NCBI RefSeq assembly: GCF_900129245.1
Contig: NZ_FQUT01000006.1
Coordinates: forward strand, 154,072-218,071
From: Chryseobacterium arachidis
GTDB lineage: Bacteria > Bacteroidota > Bacteroidia > Flavobacteriales > Weeksellaceae
DNA: 64,000 nt
Direction of reading: 5' to 3'
Position numbers and translations under genes: made by a program. The notes under the pieces were generated by a model. It was not told where the DNA came from. It searched no databases and was given only the letters and a program-made list of their open reading frames with translations. Below are positions 33,832 to 41,883 of this stretch, piece after piece (the stretch's first letter is position 1; every line of letters begins with the position of its first letter).

Positions 33832-34378
33832 TTTTCAGTTTTTTTTGTTGTTGAAAGTAGATCTTTCTCAGTTTCTCTTTTGCTCTGAAGAGTTGGGTTT
33901 TGCTTACTGCCAAAGAAATATTCAGTGTCTCTGCAATTTCCTGATGCGAATATTCTTCTATTACATAAAGGTTAAAAACCATTCTGTAAGGATCCGGAAG
34001 CTGATCTAAAAGATCCTGTGCATTAAAATCAAAGTCCAAATTTTCTTCCTGAATTTCCTCAAGATAAGATTGGTTGATGTCATCGAGGTAAAATACCGTT
34101 TTATGGCTTTTGATAAAATTAAGACATTCGTTCACCACGATTCTCCTTGCCCAGCCCTCAAAGCTGCCTTCACCACGAAAACTTTCTATACTTTTAAAAA
34201 TTTTGCAGAACGCCTTGATAAGACAATCTTCTGCCTGATACAAATCATTGATATAGCTCCTGCTTACACTTAAAAATTTCTTTACATTCTGATCATAAAA
34301 AATTTTCTGGGCAGCCGGATCCTGCCTCTTCAGGCGGGTGAGCAAATCGTCTTTTTTATTTCCGAACAGAAGCTTCAT
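33818..34378 (-). CDS. ECF-type RNA polymerase sigma factor
   Basis: This is an extracytoplasmic-function sigma factor of 186 residues from the ATG at 34378. Region 2 spans about 20-85, with FYDQNVKKFLSVSRSYI and the -10 recognition region FRGEGSFEGWARRIVVNE. Region 4 is at about 125-175 (LPDPYRMVFNLYVIEEYSHQ and ETLNISLAVSKTQLFRAK). A longer frame from a TTG at 34411 is less likely. It is co-translated with the putative anti-sigma factor, and a barrel protein follows. The cluster probably senses envelope conditions. Confidence 0.9.
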   Translation of the reverse strand: MKLLFGNKKDDLLTRLKRQDPAAQKIFYDQNVKKFLSVSRSYINDLYQAEDCLIKAFCKIFKSIESFRGEGSFEGWARRIVVNECLNFIKSHKTVFYLDDINQSYLEEIQEENLDFDFNAQDLLDQLPDPYRMVFNLYVIEEYSHQEIAETLNISLAVSKTQLFRAKEKLRKIYFQQQKKLKNEHV

Positions 34379-34488
34379 AATTATTTTGTTTCTATTAGTA
34401 AGACAATACAAAACTGAAAAGGTTACACATTTTGAAAAAAAAATTTTCTTTTTTAAATTTTTTCAAAGGTAAATCTTTGAAAAACAAA

Positions 34489-34513
34489 AAAGCTTCTGAT
34501 TTTCAGAAGCTTT
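34489..34513 (-). terminator. Hairpin terminator after the T9SS cargo gene
   Basis: Perfect 11-base arms AAAGCTTCTGA / TCAGAAGCTTT have a 3-base loop, followed on the minus strand by six T. Confidence 0.8.
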
Positions 34514-34519
34514 CAAACT

Positions 34520-35338
34520 TTATTGTTTTATTATTTTTTTTCGTGTTATTTCTTTATCATTTGTAATGAGAATGATATAAGTTCCTTTTGGGAGATCTGA
34601 TATATTATATCCATCTGATTTTCCTTCCACTGTTTTTATAAGTTTTCCAGACATATCAGTTACAGAAATCTTTGTGACTGATTTTATATCTGATCTAATG
34701 TAAAAATTATCTTTTACAGGATTGGGATAAACCTCGAACTGATCTTTAAGTAAAATATCTGATGTCGCTAAAACGTTTCCTGAAGTAATTGTAATATCAT
34801 CCATAACAAAACCATAAGAATAGTCTCCTACATCGTTATATATAAATCTTAACCTAAAATTAGCATTAACATAAGGAGTCAAATCAATATTAGAAGCCAA
34901 ACTATAAGCATTAATTATATATTTAAATGTATTAAAATCAATACCCCAAGTTCCGGAAGTACCTGAGGTTGTAAAAATCTGTACCCAAGAAGTTCCGTTG
35001 AATGCTTCAACTTTCATCGTTGAATTAAGATTATAAATCATGTTAGCATATTTAAAAGATAACTTCGGATTCGCAACTCCTGATAGGCTAATCATTGGTG
35101 AAACTAATCTTGCGTCGGGATTAATACTTCCCGGCCCCGCATTATTATCATCAAAAAAAGCATTTCCACTAGAGAAATTTGCAAAACTGTTTTGGCTTCC
35201 CACTCCCCAATTAAAGGAAGTATTCGCATTACTTACCGTCCATCCTGTAGGTAATACTCCTCCATTAAAGTTTTCTGAAAATACCTGCGCATTGCTAAGG
35301 CTAGAGGACAATAAAAAGAGTAGTAAATTTTTTTTCAT
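34520..35338 (-). CDS. Secreted type IX cargo protein with choice-of-anchor/jelly-roll domain
   Basis: This 272-residue protein has a short signal peptide (ending SNAQ). Its beta-sandwich domain, typical of the cleaved-adhesin or choice-of-anchor J type, begins with FSENFNGGVLPTGWTVSN and includes LVSPMISLSG and VMDDITI. The last 75 residues form the type A T9SS CTD (FEVYPNPVKDNFYI, GKLIKTVEG, KGTYIILI, KKIIKQ). It is probably a surface adhesin or secreted binding protein. It has its own terminator. The binding target is unknown. Confidence 0.85.
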   Translation of the reverse strand: MKKNLLLFLLSSSLSNAQVFSENFNGGVLPTGWTVSNANTSFNWGVGSQNSFANFSSGNAFFDDNNAGPGSINPDARLVSPMISLSGVANPKLSFKYANMIYNLNSTMKVEAFNGTSWVQIFTTSGTSGTWGIDFNTFKYIINAYSLASNIDLTPYVNANFRLRFIYNDVGDYSYGFVMDDITITSGNVLATSDILLKDQFEVYPNPVKDNFYIRSDIKSVTKISVTDMSGKLIKTVEGKSDGYNISDLPKGTYIILITNDKEITRKKIIKQ

Positions 35339-35446
35339 GGTACAAGTTTTTAAATCTTCATTAAAATTACTTATTTATGAGTGAATAAAATTCAATTTTA
35401 GATTAAAAAACATCATAATTTGAATATTTTATTTTAAAGCAATAAA

Positions 35447-35470
35447 AACACCTCCGAAATAAGAGGTGTT
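35447..35470 (-). terminator. Hairpin terminator after sufS
   Basis: Eight-base arms AACACCTC / GAGGTGTT (35447-35454, 35463-35470), with five T following on the minus strand. Confidence 0.75.
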
Positions 35471-35499
35471 GCTTATATTACTGTTATTGAATAATTTGC

Positions 35500-36720
35500 T
35501 TAACCAAGCATTCTCTGTGCTTTTTTCACACCTTCAATTAAAATATCAATTTCCTCAAAAGTATTGTAAACCGCAAAACTGGCTCTTACCGTTCCTGCAA
35601 TGTTAAAAAAGTTCATGATGGGTTGTGTACAGTGATGCCCGGTTCTTACGGCAACTCCTAATTTATCCAGGATCATTCCTACATCCGAAGCAATCCCGAT
35701 TCCTTCTAAGTTGAAAGAAACAACCCCTGTTCTGTTGGCTTTTTCACCGTAAATTTTAATTCCTTCCAATTCCAAAAGATGCCTTTGAGCATATTCCAAC
35801 AAAGCATTTTCATGATTTTGGATATTCTCCTGTCCTACTTTCTGAATAAAATCTACAGCAGCTCCCAAAGCAATATTTCCACCTACGTTTGGAGTTCCTG
35901 CTTCATATTTAAAAGGTAAACCTGCATAAGTCGTTCCGTCAAAAGAGCACGTTGCAATCATTTCTCCTCCTCCATGGAATGGTGGCAAATCTTCAAGAAT
36001 TTCCTGTTTTCCGTATAAAATTCCTGTTCCCATCGGCGCATACATTTTATGACCTGAGAAAACGAAGAAATCGCAGTCCATTTTCTGAGCATCGATGGTA
36101 AAGTGAGGAGCAGATTGCGCTCCGTCAATGACAATGTATGCTTTTGTATTTTTTCTTGTTCTTGCAATAATTTCCTCGATTGGGTTTACTATCCCCAACG
36201 CATTAGAAACCTGATTCACAGAAACAACCTTCGTTTTTTCACTTAAAAATTCATCAAATTTATCAAGCTGAAGAATTCCGTTTTCGTCGATCGGAATGAC
36301 TCTTAATTTTGCCCCCGTTCTTTCACAAAGCATTTGCCACGGAACGATGTTTGAATGATGCTCCAGATAAGAAATGATGATTTCATCGTCCTTTTTTAAT
36401 TGTTGAGTTAAAATATAAGCGATGAGGTTTAATCCTTCTGTAGTTCCTTTTGTAAAAATTACTTCAAAATCATTTTTAGCATTGATGAATTTCTGGATTT
36501 TTCTTCTGGAAAGTTCCATTTCTTCCGTTGCTAATTGGCTTAATGTATGAATTCCTCTATGTACGTTAGCGTTGAGTTCTGTGTAATATTTGTTCCAAAC
36601 TTCCAAAACTGAATTTGGCTTCTGAGATGTCGCCGCATTATCTAAGTAAACCAAAGGCTTACCGTTCACCTGCCTGTCTAATATAGAAAACTGACTTCTG
36701 ATTTCCTGAATGTCAAACAT
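35500..36720 (-). CDS. sufS: Cysteine desulfurase (SufS)
   Basis: SufS is a PLP enzyme that takes sulfur from cysteine for Fe-S cluster assembly. The 406-residue protein shows YLDNAATSQKP at the N terminus, the PLP lysine in FSGHKMYAPMGTG, and the persulfide Cys in RTGHHCTQP, which is the class II (SufS-type) motif. The length is normal. The other suf genes are not adjacent. The gene has its own promoter and terminator and is monocistronic here. Confidence 0.93.
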   Translation of the reverse strand: MFDIQEIRSQFSILDRQVNGKPLVYLDNAATSQKPNSVLEVWNKYYTELNANVHRGIHTLSQLATEEMELSRRKIQKFINAKNDFEVIFTKGTTEGLNLIAYILTQQLKKDDEIIISYLEHHSNIVPWQMLCERTGAKLRVIPIDENGILQLDKFDEFLSEKTKVVSVNQVSNALGIVNPIEEIIARTRKNTKAYIVIDGAQSAPHFTIDAQKMDCDFFVFSGHKMYAPMGTGILYGKQEILEDLPPFHGGGEMIATCSFDGTTYAGLPFKYEAGTPNVGGNIALGAAVDFIQKVGQENIQNHENALLEYAQRHLLELEGIKIYGEKANRTGVVSFNLEGIGIASDVGMILDKLGVAVRTGHHCTQPIMNFFNIAGTVRASFAVYNTFEEIDILIEGVKKAQRMLG

Positions 36721-36772
36721 TTATTAAAATTTTAAATTAAAACGTTCTTATTTAGAACTCTTCAAATTTACG

Positions 36773-36780
36773 GCTTTTTT
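36773..36780 (-). promoter_or_regulatory. -7 element of sufS
   Basis: Minus-strand TAAATTTG matches TAnnTTTG, 53 bases before the start of sufS. Confidence 0.5.
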
Positions 36781-36898
36781 TCGGATTGTGGCTGATGAGA
36801 GACGGCTGTCTGTTGATAGAAAGATTCGATGTGAGATATGCCTTATGCTTTTAAGGCTAAAGATCGATGGAATGGAGATTTTTATGATAATATTTTTA

Positions 36899-36982
36899 GT
36901 TCACTAAAGCGTTTCACTCAGCAAATGACAACAATGCTAGTTCTTTTTGACTCCTTTTTAAGCTCACAGAGTCGTTTCACTT
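36899..36982. repeat. Degenerate dispersed repeat in the sufS-rplY gap
   Basis: The gap 36721-37080 has no credible gene. GTTCACTAAAGCGTTTCACT at 36899-36918 is echoed at 36963-36982 as CTCACAGAGTCGTTTCACT. TTTCACTCAGCAAATGACA (36912-36930) occurs exactly at 18351-18369 too. A dispersed family of short intergenic repeats is likely. Confidence 0.65.
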
Positions 36983-37032
36983 ATAAAGGATACCAAGATT
37001 TGAACTCATACTATTTCTTTTGTATCATAAAA

Positions 37033-37059
37033 AAAACCTGCCAAAAATTGACAGGTTTT
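37033..37059 (-). terminator. Hairpin terminator after rplY
   Basis: Eight-base arms AAAACCTG / CAGGTTTT (37033-37040, 37052-37059), followed on the minus strand by a run of T. Confidence 0.7.
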
Positions 37060-37080
37060 ATATTTTTAAATAAGTAATCC

Positions 37081-37728
37081 TTATTCTGCTGCAGTTGTTT
37101 CTTCTGCTGCTGGAGCTGCACCTTCTTCAGTTGCAACTTCTTCTTCATCCTCATCATCCTGCATTGCTGCACCACCTTTCATTGCATTTCTAGACATCTT
37201 AACAGCTACAACAACTGCATTGTCTGGGTGCATGAAAGAATATCCTTCTGTTTTGATAGCTCCGATGTAAAGTTTGTTACCGATTCTTAATGGAGTAACA
37301 TCTACAACGATCTCATCTGGCAAGTTAGCAGGGATAGCTTTTACTTTCAATTTTCTGAAAGACTGACGAAGAACACCACCAGCTACAACACCTTTAGAAC
37401 GACCAGTAATTCTTACAGGAACTTCCATGATAACTGGCTTATCGTCAGCTAGTTGATAGAAATCTGCGTGAAGAATTTTGTCTGTAATCGGGTGAAACTG
37501 AATATCCTGAAGAACAGCCGGAATTGTTTGACCATCAACCTCAATAGATACCGTGTGTGCTTCAGGAGTGTATACTAAACCTTTGAATGCTTTCTCTTCT
37601 GCAGAGAAGTTCAAAGGAGCTTCACCTCCGTAAACAACACAAGGAACTAATTCAGCATCACGTAAAGCTTTTGTAGACTTTTTGCCCACGCTTTCTCTTT
37701 TTGTACCTTGAATTGTAATAGATTTCAT
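37081..37728 (-). CDS. rplY: 50S ribosomal protein L25 / CTC form
   Basis: This 5S-rRNA-binding ribosomal protein of 215 residues is in the long form. The L25 domain spans about 1-90 ([39 protein letters not shown]). The TL5/CTC C-terminal beta domain spans about 95-180 ([19 protein letters not shown]). The last 30 residues form an acidic Glu/Ala tail. It lies 56 bases downstream of prs on the same strand, a common pairing in bacteria, and the two are probably co-transcribed. A terminator follows. Confidence 0.95.
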   Translation of the reverse strand: MKSITIQGTKRESVGKKSTKALRDAELVPCVVYGGEAPLNFSAEEKAFKGLVYTPEAHTVSIEVDGQTIPAVLQDIQFHPITDKILHADFYQLADDKPVIMEVPVRITGRSKGVVAGGVLRQSFRKLKVKAIPANLPDEIVVDVTPLRIGNKLYIGAIKTEGYSFMHPDNAVVVAVKMSRNAMKGGAAMQDDEDEEEVATEEGAAPAAEETTAAE

Positions 37729-37784
37729 TTATAAAAAATTTAAAAAATTGTTTCTTTTTTAATTTGCAAAACTTTAATTATCAA

Positions 37785-38723
37785 TTAAATAACAAACTTA
37801 CTGCTAATTGATCTGTGCTCATGAACCATCTTCATAACGTCCGCAAATAATGGGGCGCAAGATAGCACTTTTATTTTAGATGACAAATTATTTTTCACAG
37901 GAATTGAGTCAGTTACAATAACTTCCAACAATTTTGAATTTTCAATATTGTCGTAAGCCTTTCCTGAAAGTACCCCGTGAGTTGCCATAGCTCTTACAGA
38001 TTTTGCTCCTTTTTCCATTAAGATGTCTGCCGCTTTGCAAAGTGTACCTGCTGTGTCAATCATATCATCAATAAGGATAACGTTCTTTCCTACAACGTCT
38101 CCGATAAGGAACATTTCTTCTACAACGTTTGCCTTTTTTCTTTCTTTGTAAGCAATTACTACGTCTGCCCCTAAGTGGCCTGCGTAATTTTTCGCTCTTT
38201 TTGCACCTCCCATATCCGGAGAAGCGATGGTAAGGTTCTCAAGATTTAATTCTCTGATATAATCAACAAAAATAGTAGATGCGTATAAGTGATCTACCGG
38301 AATTTCGAAGAATCCCTGGATCTGATCTGCGTGAAGATCCATTGTCATGATTCTCGTAGCACCTGCTGCCGTTAAAAGATTTGCAACCAATTTTGCTCCG
38401 ATGGGGGCTCTTGGCTTATCCTTTCTGTCTTGTCTCGCAAGCCCAAAGTAAGGAAGCACAACAGTGATGTTTTTAGCAGAAGCTCTTTTTGCAGCGTCAA
38501 TCATTAAGAGAAGTTCTAATAAATTGTCTGCTGGAGGGAATGTAGATCCAATTAAGAAAACTCTTCCACCTCTTACAGATTCGTCCAAAACAGGTTCAAA
38601 TTCCCCGTCGCTGAATGTCTGAAAGTTGATTTTTCCTAATTCCTGCCCATAATGTTGAGCAATTTTCTCTGCCAAGTCCATACTAGTCCTTGTAGAAAAT
38701 AGATAAGTTAACTGATCGGCCAT
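37785..38723 (-). CDS. prs: Ribose-phosphate pyrophosphokinase
   Basis: This enzyme makes PRPP from ribose-5-phosphate and ATP, for nucleotide, His and Trp synthesis. The 312-residue protein has the ATP/flexible-loop region ARQDRKDKPRAPIGAKLV with LTAAGATRIMTMDLHADQ after it, and the PRPP-binding motif VILIDDMIDTAGT. The length is normal for the class I family. A -7 element lies just upstream of the gene, and rplY follows. Cytosolic. Confidence 0.95.
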   Translation of the reverse strand: MADQLTYLFSTRTSMDLAEKIAQHYGQELGKINFQTFSDGEFEPVLDESVRGGRVFLIGSTFPPADNLLELLLMIDAAKRASAKNITVVLPYFGLARQDRKDKPRAPIGAKLVANLLTAAGATRIMTMDLHADQIQGFFEIPVDHLYASTIFVDYIRELNLENLTIASPDMGGAKRAKNYAGHLGADVVIAYKERKKANVVEEMFLIGDVVGKNVILIDDMIDTAGTLCKAADILMEKGAKSVRAMATHGVLSGKAYDNIENSKLLEVIVTDSIPVKNNLSSKIKVLSCAPLFADVMKMVHEHRSISSKFVI

Positions 38724-38744
38724 TTTTACTTTTTAAAGATTTTG

Positions 38745-38752
38745 CAAATTTA
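38745..38752 (-). promoter_or_regulatory. -7 element of prs
   Basis: Minus-strand TAAATTTG matches TAnnTTTG, 22 bases before the start of prs. Confidence 0.55.
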
Positions 38753-38757
38753 AAAAA

Positions 38758-38784
38758 AAACCACAAGAATCAATCCTGTGGTTT
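38758..38784 (-). terminator. Hairpin terminator after the GDSL lipoprotein gene
   Basis: Eight-base arms AAACCACA / TGTGGTTT (38758-38765, 38777-38784), followed on the minus strand by nine T. Confidence 0.8.
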
Positions 38785-38807
38785 CTAAGTTTTTATTTTA
38801 TCAATAA

Positions 38808-40361
38808 TTATGGGAACGTTACTCCCGAATAATTATTTGGATTTACCTGTGGTAGTGTGGATTTGTATGTCGCATTTATGGATTTAATAAATTCATTCGC
38901 AATGATAGCATATCCTCTTCCCGTAAGATGTACTCCGTCTAAAGAAAAAGCACCTCCACTTACAAATTTAGCTGTATACTTTACACCATCCCAAGAGATT
39001 CCTGATTGAGAGCCAAGCTCATTCATTTTTTTATTTGCATCAACAAAAGCATATCCTTTTGCAGCTGCAGCGGCTTTAATTGTTACATTATAAGCATCAA
39101 TAGCTGTATTAATCTCTGTAATCTCAGAAGGTATCAATACATATTTGTCTGCAAATGGATAAGCAACTCCTCTTGCTCCAAGACTTGCAGGAACTCCCGC
39201 AGGAACAGTTTCGAGTGTGCCAATCGCTGCTTTTGTAGTTAATGGCACTAAATCTCCCGGCTTTGCTTGTCGGGCTTGTCCATAAGTTGCTCCAAGATAA
39301 GCAGCCAAAGCAATTAGCTGAGTATTCCCTGAAGCTAATGCCGCCGCAGTAATTTGTGTATTTAAAGGTGTTAAACTTTCATCTTTAATAAGCAGTGGAT
39401 TAGAAGCCGTCTTAGAAAGAGGTTTAATTCTGTCTCCAGCTCCTAAAGCCGTTAGAATCTGATTGAGAGGTCCATAAATATTTGTATTTAGGTTATCAAT
39501 TGTAGCTTCTCCTATTGCTACATTTCCGTTTCCTAAAACAGCAGCCGTCAAAGGATTTGTGGGAATGGTAGTTAAAGAAGGAATAGATGTTACACTAGGA
39601 ATATTAGCAATAACTCCTTTAGCATTTGTACTTGCAATCTCATTGATCAATAAATTATAATATTGGGCAAATTGAGCAGGTGGTGTTAAAGTCTCTGCAG
39701 ATCCGTCAGCACCTGCCAAAGCATATAACAAAGCATCATTATTTCCAATCCACAAAGAGAAGAATGTGGGATTCTGAGCTTTAAAATCAGCAATAATAGA
39801 TGTAGTCGGACTTGAAGCAAACCTTACGAAATAAGGATTTGCAGTTTTTGGAATTACCCCTGAAACGTTACCGTAACCGGGAGCCAATAAATGTGAAACT
39901 TTCGCTCCCGGGACTCCTAAATTGTTGAAAGGACCTGTAAGAACAGTATTTGTTACAGTAGTCGCAACACCTCCATTTGCATTTTTCAAATCAGGAGATC
40001 CATTAATAAAGCTGTCAATATATAGTTTGGTACTTGCAATCTGAACATTTGTGCTTCCCCCAACATTAAGAAGAAGCCCCCCATAATTATCAGGCATCAT
40101 TGGCTGTTTGAAATCACCTCCTCCGACCAACTTCATCTGTGCTGCAATCATTGAAGGATAAGATTCATTTTGTCCGTCGCGATAAAGCGCCCCATCTCTA
40201 TATCCTGATGTTAAAGAGTTTCCAAGAGAAACATATCTCGTAAAATCAGCTTCACCTTTAGTGACAACAACCTCGCTTACGTCTGTATCAAAATCATCCT
40301 CGCAACTCGTTGTAAAAAGAAGTGCGGAAATAGCGAATGTAGAAATTATAATTTTTTTCAT
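38808..40361 (-). CDS. SGNH/GDSL-hydrolase-like lipoprotein
   Basis: This 517-residue outer-membrane or periplasmic lipoprotein has the lipobox LLFTTSC at Cys20. It then has the GDSL-family block I as SLGNSLTSGYRDG (Asn replaces the usual Asp of GDSL), the block III-like WIGNNDALL and the C-terminal DGVHLTGRGY with the likely catalytic Asp/His pair. Esterase or lipase activity is probable, but the GNSL variant leaves some doubt. It follows the FadL-type porin gene by 10 bases, so the pair may release and import fatty acids. That joint role is inference. Confidence 0.82.
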   Translation of the reverse strand: MKKIIISTFAISALLFTTSCEDDFDTDVSEVVVTKGEADFTRYVSLGNSLTSGYRDGALYRDGQNESYPSMIAAQMKLVGGGDFKQPMMPDNYGGLLLNVGGSTNVQIASTKLYIDSFINGSPDLKNANGGVATTVTNTVLTGPFNNLGVPGAKVSHLLAPGYGNVSGVIPKTANPYFVRFASSPTTSIIADFKAQNPTFFSLWIGNNDALLYALAGADGSAETLTPPAQFAQYYNLLINEIASTNAKGVIANIPSVTSIPSLTTIPTNPLTAAVLGNGNVAIGEATIDNLNTNIYGPLNQILTALGAGDRIKPLSKTASNPLLIKDESLTPLNTQITAAALASGNTQLIALAAYLGATYGQARQAKPGDLVPLTTKAAIGTLETVPAGVPASLGARGVAYPFADKYVLIPSEITEINTAIDAYNVTIKAAAAAKGYAFVDANKKMNELGSQSGISWDGVKYTAKFVSGGAFSLDGVHLTGRGYAIIANEFIKSINATYKSTLPQVNPNNYSGVTFP

Positions 40362-40371
40362 AGTCTTTCAA

Positions 40372-41610
40372 TTAAAAAGGATTGTAAGATAAACCTAAAC
40401 CTAAATAGAATGCCGTAGCTTTAGCCTGTCCGTAGAAACCTAACGTAGAGTTTTTCACGTCTCTTGCCTGAGGCATTGCATATCCACCAGCCACGTCAAC
40501 TCCGAATTGTTTTAATTTAAAACCAACCCCACCCGTTACAACATACGTATTAAATGAAGGTGTTTCCGGAATAAAGTGATCATCAGAATAAGGTGACTCA
40601 TCATAATAAGCTCCCAAACGACCGTAAATCATATTAGAAAACGCATATTGAGTTCCTAATCTTACAGTCTTCGAGTTTCTGAAGTTTTTAGGAGAAACAG
40701 AAACTGTAGGATCCGATGCCTGGTTTCCAACCGGAGCACTTGCAAAATCCAATGTCAGCTGAGTATATCTGGACCATCCGTGATAGTTGAAGTCTGCAGA
40801 AACCAACCATTTCGGAGTAATTTTATACGTTAAACCAATTGTATATTCTTCCACCAAAGGTAAAGTTGCCTTAAAGCCATCTGTTCCCGTTGCAGGATCA
40901 AGACCTAACAAAGGATATACTGAGGACGATGGAAATTTAAAGGTAGCTTTTCCGTTTTTAGCTTTCATATCCACCGGCGAACGGTAAGCAATACTCACAT
41001 CCAATTTAGGATCTGGTCTGAAATAAAAACCGAATCCGTAACCGTGTCCACTCGCTTTACTGTCAAGGTTAAGATCTCCTCCGAATTGGGTAACAGCTCT
41101 GTCCCAGTTCACAGTCCCTCTTCCGTAGATATAACTCGCACCGAAAGCCAACCACTCATTAAATTTATAGGAAACCATCGGCTGGAAATAATAGCTCTTC
41201 AGCTCAAGTTTCTGAACCATTTCTTTTCCCTCCCAGTCATTCGGCCATTCAATAGTACTACCAAAAGGAGTTGAAAAACTGAAACCAACAGAAAGTTTGT
41301 CTATTGGCTTATAGGCAATCGCTGCATAAACAGGCGTTCCCAGGGGGTTATCAGTCTCCGTGCTCTGTAAAGTATTCAAATTCTGAAAAGTAACTTTGTT
41401 ACTTGCTCCAAATCCTCCGGCTACAATACTTAGCTTTGAAGGAATAAATGACATACCCGCAGGGTTAAAGAATGCAACACTTGCATCTTCAGCATGCGCA
41501 CTGGTATGCGCCATTGCCAATTGTTTTACCCCTTGCAGAGAAACCCTGAAGCCTCCTGCGTAAGATAGAACTCCTGCCAATAATGCAGTTGATACTAATA
41601 TTTTTTTCAT
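40372..41610 (-). CDS. FadL/OmpP1-type outer-membrane transporter
   Basis: This 412-residue outer-membrane protein has a short signal peptide and then GGFRVSLQGVKQLAMAHTS, which matches the N-terminal hatch region of FadL/TodX barrels. Later landmarks are DASVAFFNPAGMSF and multiple Asn/Gly/aromatic strand pairs, ending in YLGLGLSYNPF. FadL-type proteins take up long-chain fatty acids or other hydrophobic molecules. The GDSL lipoprotein gene follows after 10 bases, so they form an operon with the promoter at 41630. Confidence 0.9.
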   Translation of the reverse strand: MKKILVSTALLAGVLSYAGGFRVSLQGVKQLAMAHTSAHAEDASVAFFNPAGMSFIPSKLSIVAGGFGASNKVTFQNLNTLQSTETDNPLGTPVYAAIAYKPIDKLSVGFSFSTPFGSTIEWPNDWEGKEMVQKLELKSYYFQPMVSYKFNEWLAFGASYIYGRGTVNWDRAVTQFGGDLNLDSKASGHGYGFGFYFRPDPKLDVSIAYRSPVDMKAKNGKATFKFPSSSVYPLLGLDPATGTDGFKATLPLVEEYTIGLTYKITPKWLVSADFNYHGWSRYTQLTLDFASAPVGNQASDPTVSVSPKNFRNSKTVRLGTQYAFSNMIYGRLGAYYDESPYSDDHFIPETPSFNTYVVTGGVGFKLKQFGVDVAGGYAMPQARDVKNSTLGFYGQAKATAFYLGLGLSYNPF

Positions 41611-41629
41611 AGACTATTATTATATAACC

Positions 41630-41637
41630 CAAATATA
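41630..41637 (-). promoter_or_regulatory. -7 element of the FadL/GDSL operon
   Basis: Minus-strand TATATTTG matches TAnnTTTG, 20 bases before the start. Confidence 0.55.
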
Positions 41638-41856
41638 AAATTATTTTGGTTACGCCTGTTAATAAATCATAATTTTTTAAACGATGCAGCAAAAGAAAAC
41701 TATGTTTAAAATAATAACTTAGTGAAATAAATATTTAAAACTATCATTATTAAATAATTAATGAAAAACAAATACACGGCGTAAAATATTGTTTAACATT
41801 AAACAAAGTGATTCCCGAATATTTGATTATTTTAGACCACATAAAGATAAAAATCA

Positions 41857-41864
41857 TAAATTTG
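41857..41864 (+). promoter_or_regulatory. -7 element of the PSP1-gldH-PBP1A operon
   Basis: TAAATTTG matches TAnnTTTG, 20 bases before the start codon. No good -33 element is visible. The rest of the gap from 41611 is AT-rich without a gene. Confidence 0.55.
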
Positions 41865-41883
41865 CAAATTAAACATATAATAT

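Noticed and set aside
37000..37016. tRNA T-arm-like string on the minus strand (GAGTTCAAATCTTGG)
   Set aside because: The stem pairs poorly, and no matching acceptor, D or anticodon arms are found nearby, so it is not called as a tRNA.
36838..37077. 79-codon plus-strand frame in the sufS-rplY gap
   Set aside because: It runs through the dispersed repeat and through the rplY terminator hairpin, and its sequence looks like translated AT-rich noise.
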